A DNA stretch of 64,000 bases from Alistipes sp. (GTDB lineage Bacteria > Bacteroidota > Bacteroidia > Bacteroidales > Rikenellaceae): the NCBI GenBank assembly GCA_029060215.1, contig JAIDUK010000005.1, forward strand, positions 23,186-87,185. The letters run 5' to 3'. Under the pieces are notes generated by a model. That model searched no databases. It had not been told where the DNA came from and was given only the letters and a program-made list of their open reading frames with translations. The position numbers were made by a program, and so were the translations under genes. Below, piece by piece: positions 58,152-64,000 of the stretch (positions are counted from its first letter, which is position 1; each line of letters starts with the position of its first letter).

Positions 58152-58874
58152 TTATTCCTTGATTCCCAACTCCCGGCGCGAGACGGCCAGCACGGCTACG
58201 CTGATGCGGCAGTCGGGCACCGCCTCAACGATGGCCTGCGCACAGGCCGTCAGCGTGCTGCCCGTGGTCATCACATCGTCCACCAGCAGCAGGTGTTTGC
58301 CTGCCAGCCGTTCGGGACGGCGCACCGCGAAGGCTCCTTCGACGTTTCCGGCCCGTTCGCGGCGTGAACGGAGCGCCTGCGACGCCGTGTAGCGGGTGCG
58401 GCACACGCTGCGGCGGTCGACCCCCACGCCCAGTTGTGCGGCAATCCCCTCGGCTATGTATTCCGATTGGTTGTAGCCGCGCCACAAGTGTCTGAGCGGG
58501 TGCAGCGGCAGGGGCACCACCGTCTCCACCGCTCCGTACAGGCCGCTTTCGGCCAGACAGCGGCCGTACCACTCGCCCATCATGCGGGCCGGGCGCCACA
58601 TGCCGCGGTATTTGAATCCGTGGATCATCCGCCGCCACCCGCTGCCATGCACATAGAACAAGAATCCCGACGCGCGTTCGATCGGCACATGGCCCCAGAA
58701 TTTGCGCAGCACCGGGTTGTCGGCTTCGCCCCAATAGCCCGTCAGGGGCGCCGTCAGGCGGCACAGGGTGCAGAGGTCCCGTTCGCCCGGCACCAGCAGC
58801 GCCCCGCACACCGGACACACCCGGGGCAGTACGAGCGACACCGCGTCGCGCAGCAGATCACTGAGGGTCGACAT
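58152..58874 (-). CDS. comF: ComF-family phosphoribosyltransferase-like protein
   Basis: The 240-residue protein begins with a four-cysteine zinc finger (CPVCGALLVPGERDLCTLC). It ends with a type I phosphoribosyltransferase fold carrying the PRPP loop HLLLVDDVMTTGSTLTACAQ. ComF assists inward DNA translocation in competent bacteria and interacts with primosome proteins. The gene overlaps priA by 17 bases here, fitting a link with PriA. The middle contains the family stretch IHGFKYRGMWRPARMMGEWY. Confidence 0.93.
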   Translation of the reverse strand: MSTLSDLLRDAVSLVLPRVCPVCGALLVPGERDLCTLCRLTAPLTGYWGEADNPVLRKFWGHVPIERASGFLFYVHGSGWRRMIHGFKYRGMWRPARMMGEWYGRCLAESGLYGAVETVVPLPLHPLRHLWRGYNQSEYIAEGIAAQLGVGVDRRSVCRTRYTASQALRSRRERAGNVEGAFAVRRPERLAGKHLLLVDDVMTTGSTLTACAQAIVEAVPDCRISVAVLAVSRRELGIKE

Positions 58875-61116
58875 TGGGCACTACCGCAATAGAGCGGTAT
58901 TCGGGATGCCGGGCGAACGCTTCCAGTTCGGCACAGAGCAGTTCGCGGGCCCGGGCCGACGAGGCGCCGCTTTCGATTTTGAGCAGCAGGCCCAGCAGGT
59001 ATTCGCCCCGGATGCGGTCGACGGGCGGGGCCATCGGGCCCAGCAGACGGCGGCCGAAGCGGCGGCGCAGCCCGGCGGCCAGATGGGCCGCACCGCGGCG
59101 CAGCAGCTGCAAGTCGCGGTGGCGCAGCGTCAGGGTCGTCAGCCGGGCATAGGGCGGGTAAAAAAAGGCTTCGCGGTCGGCCAGCTGCATGCGGGCCATC
59201 CCCTCGAAGTCGCCGGAGACGACCTGCCGGATCACCGGGTGGCCCGGTTCGGCGGTCTGGACCACCACTTCGCCCCCCTGCGCCCGGCGGCCCGCACGGC
59301 CCGCCACCTGCATCATCAGCTGGAAGGCCCGTTCTCCGGCCCGGAAGTCGGGGTTGTTGAGCATGTTGTCGGCGTTGAGAATCCCCACCAGCGCCACCCC
59401 CTCGAAGTCGAAACCCTTGGTGATCATCTGCGTGCCCACCAAGATGTCGGTTTCGCGGCGCGCGAACCCCGCCACTATGGCGCTGAACGCACGTTCGGAA
59501 GTCACCGTGTCGCGGTCGAGCCGCGCCACGCGCGCTTCGGGGAAGATGCGGGCTATCTCTTCTTCGATCTTCTCCGTCCCGAAGCCCATCGGCACCACGT
59601 CGGTCACCTTGCACGACGGGCATTGGGCCGGGACTGGTTCGGTGTGGCCGCAGTAGTGGCAGACCAGTTTGCCGCCCGCCTTGTGGTAGGTCAGCGTCAC
59701 GTTGCACTCGGGGCAGCGGCCCGTCCAGCCGCATTCCGTGCACTCCACATAGGGCGAGAATCCTCGTCGGTTTTGGAACAGCATCACTTGTTCGCCCCGG
59801 CCGAGCGTCTCGCCGATCTTGTCCAGCAGCAGTTTGTTGAAATGGGCATGCCGTTCGCCGCGCCGGGCCGCCCGCAGCGTGTCCGACACGATGATTTCGG
59901 GCATCCGCGCATCGCCGTAGCGTTCGCTCAGCGTCGCCCGGCCGTACTTCCCGCCCGAGGCGTGGAGCCACGTTTCGAGCGAGGGGGTGGCGCTGCCCAG
60001 CAGGGTCCTCCCCCCCAGCAGGCGGGCCATCATCACGGCGCAGTCGCGGGCATGGTAGCGCGGCGCCGGTTCGGTTTGTTTGTAGCTCGCGTCGTGTTCT
60101 TCGTCGACAATGATCAGTTGCAGATGCGCCAGCGGCAGGAATATCGACGAGCGCACCCCCACCACGAATTCGCCCCCTTCGGAGCGGTTGAGCCGCAGGT
60201 AGGTCTCCGAGCGCTGGCGGTCGGTCAGGCGCGAATGGTAGGGCGTCACCCGGCTGCCGAAGATGCGTTCCATACGTTCGATGAGCTGGGCCGTCAGCGC
60301 GATTTCGGGCACCAGCAGCAGCACGTCGCCGCCCCGCGCCAGCACCTCGGCGATCAGATGGATGTAGATTTCGGTCTTGCCCGACGAGGTCACCCCGTGC
60401 AGCAGGGCCGTCTGCTTGCCCTCGGCAAACTGGCGCCGCAGTTGGTCGAGCGCCGCCTGCTGGTGGGGCGTCAGGTCGGGCAGGCGGAACGCCGCACGGC
60501 CGCGCTCGGCGGTGCGTTCGTGTTCGGTCGAGCGGACGAAGCCCTTGCGCTCCAGCGCATGCAGCACCGTCCGGTCGGCCCGCAACAGCCGCCGCGGCAC
60601 CTCGCCCTCGGGCAGGGTGCCGCCGTCGCCCGCCGTCGCCAGTTCGAGCAGCGCTTCGTATTGCTTCGGGGCCCGGCGTTCGAGTTTCTCGAACACCTCG
60701 TGCAGGCGTTCTTCGTCGCGGAGCTCCGGCGCCAGCGACAAATAGCATTCCGTGCGGGGGCGGAATTCTTCGTCGGCGAAGCGCTCGCGGCTGTCGGCCG
60801 AGGGTTTCATCAGCGAGGGCAGCGCCGCGCGCATCACCTCGCCTGTCGAACACATGTAGTAGGAAGCCGTCCACTCCCACAGAGCCATCTGCCCCGGGGT
60901 CAGCAGCGGCCGGTCGTAGAGCACCCGCTGCACAGGTTTGATCCGTTCGAAATCGGGCTTGCGGCCGTGGACGCGCCACACGATGCCCGTATAGAATTTG
61001 CGGGGTCCGAACTGCACCTCCACGGCGCACCCCGGCGCAAGGTCCGTCCCTTCGGGCACGGCGAACGTATAGGCCGGCTGCGCCAGCGGCAGCACGATGT
61101 CGGCGTAGCGCTCCAT
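58858..61116 (-). CDS. priA: Primosomal protein N' (replication restart helicase PriA)
   Basis: PriA recognises stalled forks and reloads DnaB. The 752-residue protein has the 3'-binding domain at the N-terminus, the helicase core (GVTSSGKTEIYIHLIAEVLA, LIIVDEEHDASYKQTEPAPR, RDTDVLVGTQ-like RETDILVGTQMITKGFDFEG), and an eight-cysteine zinc region (VECTECGWTGRCPECNVTL; VCHYCGHTEPVPAQCPSCK). The start codon lies directly after the yitT stop with no gap, so the two are probably translated from one message. dnaB itself lies just downstream of comF in the same direction. Confidence 0.95.
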   Translation of the reverse strand: MERYADIVLPLAQPAYTFAVPEGTDLAPGCAVEVQFGPRKFYTGIVWRVHGRKPDFERIKPVQRVLYDRPLLTPGQMALWEWTASYYMCSTGEVMRAALPSLMKPSADSRERFADEEFRPRTECYLSLAPELRDEERLHEVFEKLERRAPKQYEALLELATAGDGGTLPEGEVPRRLLRADRTVLHALERKGFVRSTEHERTAERGRAAFRLPDLTPHQQAALDQLRRQFAEGKQTALLHGVTSSGKTEIYIHLIAEVLARGGDVLLLVPEIALTAQLIERMERIFGSRVTPYHSRLTDRQRSETYLRLNRSEGGEFVVGVRSSIFLPLAHLQLIIVDEEHDASYKQTEPAPRYHARDCAVMMARLLGGRTLLGSATPSLETWLHASGGKYGRATLSERYGDARMPEIIVSDTLRAARRGERHAHFNKLLLDKIGETLGRGEQVMLFQNRRGFSPYVECTECGWTGRCPECNVTLTYHKAGGKLVCHYCGHTEPVPAQCPSCKVTDVVPMGFGTEKIEEEIARIFPEARVARLDRDTVTSERAFSAIVAGFARRETDILVGTQMITKGFDFEGVALVGILNADNMLNNPDFRAGERAFQLMMQVAGRAGRRAQGGEVVVQTAEPGHPVIRQVVSGDFEGMARMQLADREAFFYPPYARLTTLTLRHRDLQLLRRGAAHLAAGLRRRFGRRLLGPMAPPVDRIRGEYLLGLLLKIESGASSARARELLCAELEAFARHPEYRSIAVVPNVDPQ

Positions 61117-62016
61117 CTACATCTTGGGCAGGGCTTGGAAACCCTGACCGTAGACCCCCGCCACCGAGCCGATCGACATGAAGGCCGTCGGGTCGACCGA
61201 CTTGACCACCTTCAGCACGTCCGAGGTCTCGCGCTTGCGGCACACCACCACCACGACTTTCATCTCCTCGCGCGTATAGCCGCCCATGCCGTCGAGCAGC
61301 GTCACACCGCGGTGGGCCACTTCCAGAATGGCCTTCGTGATTTCGTCGTACTTGCGGCTCATGATGAAGATCTGGTTCGACTGCTGGTTGCCCGACATGA
61401 TCATGTCGACCGTATAGCCGAAGACGGCCGTGAGTATGTAGCCGTAGACCACCGTCGTAAGGGTCTTGCCCACAAGCATCGACGAGGCGATGATGACGAA
61501 GTCCGAGCACATGACGATGTTGCCGTAGCGCACCGTGCGGTATTTGTTGATGATCATCGCCACGATGTCCACGCCGCCGGTCGACCCGCCCTGCATGAAG
61601 CAGATGGCCACGCCCGCACCGGCGATGATGCCGCCCAGAATCACCAGCAGGATGTTCTCCATCCCCGCGAACAGCCCCCCGGCGGGCAGTACGCTCTCCC
61701 AGAAGTTCATCGCCACGGAGATCATCACGATCGAGAAGACGGTCTTGATGCCGAACTTCCACCCCACGATGAACCCCGCCACCACGAGCAGCAGCGCATT
61801 GATCAGGAAGACCATCGTGCCGATGCTCACCTGCCAGCCGAAAAGGCGTTCGACGAACATGCTGAGCACCAGCGACAAGCCCGCCGCGCCGCCGCCCATA
61901 CCGTCGGCAGGCAGGATGCAGCCGATCCAGCCGAAAGCGTAGAGGAACATGCCCGCGGTCATCAGGAAATACTCCTTGACACCGGCGAAGAACCCATTGG
62001 TCGAGAAACCTTTCAT
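61117..62016 (-). CDS. YitT-family membrane protein (DUF161/DUF2179)
   Basis: The 299-residue protein has about six hydrophobic helices in a 5TM/DUF161 arrangement (YFLMTAGMFLYAFGWIGCIL; GGSTGGVDIVAMIINKYRT). A C-terminal cytoplasmic DUF2179 domain follows (HRGVTLLDGMGGYTREEMKV and VVCRKRETSDVLKVVKSVDP). The glycine-rich motif between helices is conserved in the family. Transport function is suspected but not shown. An exact -7 box lies at 62106-62113 and a LacI-type palindrome further up at 62199-62216, so sugar-dependent control is possible. Confidence 0.9.
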   Translation of the reverse strand: MKGFSTNGFFAGVKEYFLMTAGMFLYAFGWIGCILPADGMGGGAAGLSLVLSMFVERLFGWQVSIGTMVFLINALLLVVAGFIVGWKFGIKTVFSIVMISVAMNFWESVLPAGGLFAGMENILLVILGGIIAGAGVAICFMQGGSTGGVDIVAMIINKYRTVRYGNIVMCSDFVIIASSMLVGKTLTTVVYGYILTAVFGYTVDMIMSGNQQSNQIFIMSRKYDEITKAILEVAHRGVTLLDGMGGYTREEMKVVVVVCRKRETSDVLKVVKSVDPTAFMSIGSVAGVYGQGFQALPKM

Positions 62017-62105
62017 AGGCGAAATGTTAGCTGTAGCAATGATAGCGCAGAAGGCGCAGGACGAATGCAGCGCACGGTCGCGTCCGGGCCGCTGCTTATC
62101 TCGTG

Positions 62106-62113
62106 CAAATATA
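62106..62113 (-). promoter_or_regulatory. -7 element before yitT-priA-comF
   Basis: On the minus strand TATATTTG (62113-62106) matches TAnnTTTG exactly. No TTTG lies at the -33 distance, so an activator may be needed. The leader to yitT is about 90 bases. Confidence 0.5.
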
Positions 62114-62198
62114 GTAAAAAATCGCTACGATGGTTATTTTTCCGCCCGCTTCTTCCCGGCGCAGCATTCCGCGGGTCCCGGCATGGCACGGCGCAGGT

Positions 62199-62216
62199 TG
62201 CTAAAACGTTTTAGCA
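62199..62216. promoter_or_regulatory. LacI-type palindromic operator, copy 2
   Basis: TGCTAAAACGTTTTAGCA is a perfect 18-bp palindrome with central CG. It lies 86 bases upstream of the -7 box of yitT and is the same motif as at 6462-6481, 55.7 kb away. Confidence 0.65.
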
Positions 62217-62250
62217 CGCAAAGAAAAACAGCCCGCCACGATGCGGTCCC

Positions 62251-62271
62251 CTTTCGCTTTTCACCTTTCGC
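62251..62271 (-). repeat. GTGAAAG heptamer array 5 (3 units)
   Basis: On the minus strand GCGAAAG, GTGAAAA, GCGAAAG in register. The first unit and the start of the second form the last codons and the TGA stop of the radical SAM gene. Confidence 0.68.
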
Positions 62272-63211
62272 CTTGATAAAGTTCTCCCTGATAGGCCCCC
62301 GTCTCTTCCAGCCGTTTTTCGAGCAGCGCCCACAGCTGTTCGTTGCGCACCAGCCCCCAGTTGGGGCCGTAGTGGTAGCGCGGCGGAGCTTCCGAGGCGA
62401 AGCGTTCGACCACCAGCGAGGGGCGCAAACGGCGCAGGATCGCCGCAAAGAGATCGATGTATTCGTCGAGGGTCCAGAAACGGAAGCGCCCCGGGTCGGC
62501 ATCGTACTGAGCGGCCATTGCCGTGTCGCGAAAGATTTGCAGCTGGTGGAATTTGACCGTCGTCAGCGGCAGGGCGTTGATGCGGGCGGTCTGCGCCACA
62601 AGCATGGCGTCGCTCTCGCCCGGCAGCCCCAGAATGAAATGGGCGCCCACGTGCAGCCCCCGTTCGGCGGTCATCCTCACGGCGCGCTCGGCTGCGGCGA
62701 AGTCATGGCCGCGTTCGACGGCCCGCAGCGTCTCGTCCGAAGTCGACTCGATGCCGTATTCGATGGCCACGTAGCGTTCGCGCGCCAGCCCGGCAAAGTA
62801 GTCGAGTTTCGCTTCGTCGACGCAGTCGGGGCGCGTGCCGACCACGACTCCCGCCACCTGCGGATGAGCCAAGGCCTCGCCGTAGAGCTCCCGCAAGCGG
62901 TCGAGCGGCGCATAGGTGTTCGAGAACGACTGGAAATAGACCAAGTAGCGCAACGCCCCGCGATAACGCCGCCGGTGGAACTCGATGCCCTCTTCGATCT
63001 GCTGGCGGATGCTCTTCGAGGGGGTGCAATAAGAGGGGGTGAACGCTCCGTTGTTGCAGAACGTACATCCCCCTCGGGCTATCGTGCCGTCGCGGTTGGG
63101 GCATGTGAATCCGGCGTCTACCGAGAGCTTCTGCACCCGGCCGCCGAACAGGCGGCGGAAATACCCGGCATAGGAGTTATACCGCCGCGAATCGCCCCAA
63201 GGATAAATCAT
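62261..63211 (-). CDS. TIGR01212-type radical SAM protein (YhcC-like)
   Basis: The 316-residue protein has an unusual cysteine motif, CPNRDGTIARGGCTFC (Cys37, Cys49, Cys52), with 11 residues between the first two instead of three. This is typical of the YhcC/TIGR01212 branch. GIESTSDETLRAVERGH and HVGAHFILGLPGESDAM are the SAM-binding strands of the TIM barrel. The reaction is unknown; a tRNA or other RNA modification has been suggested for relatives. It starts directly after the nuclease stop with no gap. Its last codons merge into a heptamer array. Confidence 0.9.
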   Translation of the reverse strand: MIYPWGDSRRYNSYAGYFRRLFGGRVQKLSVDAGFTCPNRDGTIARGGCTFCNNGAFTPSYCTPSKSIRQQIEEGIEFHRRRYRGALRYLVYFQSFSNTYAPLDRLRELYGEALAHPQVAGVVVGTRPDCVDEAKLDYFAGLARERYVAIEYGIESTSDETLRAVERGHDFAAAERAVRMTAERGLHVGAHFILGLPGESDAMLVAQTARINALPLTTVKFHQLQIFRDTAMAAQYDADPGRFRFWTLDEYIDLFAAILRRLRPSLVVERFASEAPPRYHYGPNWGLVRNEQLWALLEKRLEETGAYQGELYQGER

Positions 63212-64000
63212 CTATATCTTCCAGAACGACGTATTGAGCTTGCCTTTGGGCGCCTGCGGCACGTTCGGGAAGAACGTCTGTCCGGTCTGCTGTTCGATCC
63301 ACTCCACCGATTTGATGAACTGCGACGGCGTCACACCCGAATAGGACTTGTGGTCGAACCAGTATCCGGCGCATTCTATTTCATCGGCCGAAAGCTCCCA
63401 CAGGGGTTTGCCCGTATTGCCCGCCTTGGAACGGATCAGCACCTTGTAGAAGTTCGTCGGCACGGTTACTTTTTTGGCGGGTTTGCTGTTGTCCTGACAA
63501 GTCGTATTGCGGTTGGCAAAATGAGCGCCCGTCACCATATAGAGCGTATCGGAGCATATCATCTTGTGGCAATTCAGTTCAAGGTCTTTCCAGATACCGC
63601 CGTTGAAGCCGGTCTGAATCTGCGGCGACATGTTGGTGAAATAGTAGGTCTGCTCGTTGATGGCCACGCTCGACTGACGGTCGTTGGAGGCCAGCATGTG
63701 GCCGCGGGAATAGCTGTTGCTGGGCTTGTACGACGATTTCAGACTGGGCTGCACGCTCGTCGGGATAATCGGCCCGTACTGCCATTTTTCATTACGGCCC
63801 ACATCTCCGTTCGTGTAGTACTTGTGCATCGGGTACGCCACCCATATCGGACCGCACAGCTCTTTGCTGAAGCATACCGTATAGTTGCGGACCGTCGGCG
63901 CATTGGCGCACATGTAGTAGGCATAATAATAGTCCGCATTCTCTTTCTCGCCCAGCAGTTCGACCCAGCCCGAGTGACGGGTCGCACCGGGGTCCTGGGG
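63212..64000 (-). CDS. DNA/RNA non-specific endonuclease, cut by the right edge
   Basis: The frame is open from the stop at 63212 to the window edge (262 codons visible); the true start lies beyond 64000. The visible part matches the beta-beta-alpha-metal nucleases (NUC1/EndA type). SRGHMLASNDRQ holds the catalytic His (the DRGH motif, here SRGH). NMSPQIQTGFNGGIWKDLE holds the Mg-binding Asn, and YMVTGAHF is a core strand. Four or more cysteines and the bacteroidete style suggest an exported enzyme, but the signal peptide is outside the window. It would degrade extracellular nucleic acid for nutrients. It is followed without gap by the radical SAM gene. Confidence 0.85.
   Translation of the reverse strand, partial: PQDPGATRHSGWVELLGEKENADYYYAYYMCANAPTVRNYTVCFSKELCGPIWVAYPMHKYYTNGDVGRNEKWQYGPIIPTSVQPSLKSSYKPSNSYSRGHMLASNDRQSSVAINEQTYYFTNMSPQIQTGFNGGIWKDLELNCHKMICSDTLYMVTGAHFANRNTTCQDNSKPAKKVTVPTNFYKVLIRSKAGNTGKPLWELSADEIECAGYWFDHKSYSGVTPSQFIKSVEWIEQQTGQTFFPNVPQAPKGKLNTSFWKI

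Noticed and set aside
58768..62214. An open frame of 1148 codons on the plus strand opposite comF, priA and yitT
   Set aside because: It is a shadow of three well-supported leftward genes; its residues are dominated by Arg, His, Ala and Gly with no domain, and it lacks a promoter.

Overview
The window reads as a chromosomal segment of a GC-rich member of the Bacteroidales, most like Alistipes (Rikenellaceae). Three things support this. The promoters follow the Bacteroidetes form (TTTG, 19-21 bases, TAnnTTTG) and Shine-Dalgarno sites are not prominent. The gene neighbourhoods are typical of the phylum: ftsX-DUF3098-uppP-truB-queA, gldE beside a phosphopantetheinyl transferase, a GT5-like protein followed by a DUF4270 lipoprotein, and a di-haem fumarate reductase/succinate dehydrogenase. 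Several families are largely restricted to the phylum (DUF4837, DUF3098, GldE, DUF4270). The genus is an inference from base composition and gene style. No tRNA, rRNA, CRISPR array, phage or transposase gene was recognised.

Layout. 1-4 kb: edge of an unknown membrane protein, then the sdhC/frdA/frdB operon. 4-6 kb: two tandem leftward PEGA-type lipoprotein genes that share a nearly identical C-terminal module, behind a long structured leader. 6.6-10.2 kb: a PspC/PadR/DUF2807 envelope-stress-like cluster. 10.3-12.4 kb: pfkA and a PfkB-family kinase. 12.4-18.2 kb: a glycosyltransferase, prfA, a TonB-CTD/plug-like protein, and menA-xseA-xseB-methyltransferase. 18.2-28.5 kb: rplS, surE, a two-component pair, efp, a polysaccharide deacetylase, a DUF4837 lipoprotein, cardiolipin synthase, a RelA/SpoT protein and a hemolysin III-type protein. 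28.5-29.6 kb: a gene-free array of palindromic repeats. 29.6-45.3 kb: MFS transporter and polyprenyl synthetase, a YfhO-like membrane protein, ftsX-DUF3098-uppP-truB-queA, the GT5-like/DUF4270 pair, topA and a secreted C1B peptidase. 45.4-64 kb: a long leftward block running dnaB-comM-murG-murC-ftsQ-ftsA-ftsZ-gldE-PPTase-pentapeptide protein, preceded by a secreted nuclease (cut by the edge), a YhcC-like radical SAM protein, yitT, priA and comF.

Most genes are housekeeping: respiration with fumarate or succinate, menaquinone and polyprenyl supply, undecaprenyl recycling, peptidoglycan precursors and the divisome, replication restart, and translation factors. The unusual material lies mainly between genes and in protein architecture. 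It comprises GTGAAAG heptamer arrays placed directly after stop codons, covarying hairpin repeats at 28.6-29.5 kb, promoter-associated dispersed repeats with extended -33 and -7 motifs, nearly leaderless promoters, two LacI-type operators 56 kb apart, an FtsQ with a coiled-coil insertion, and an FtsA with a long Pro/Ala/Gln linker.
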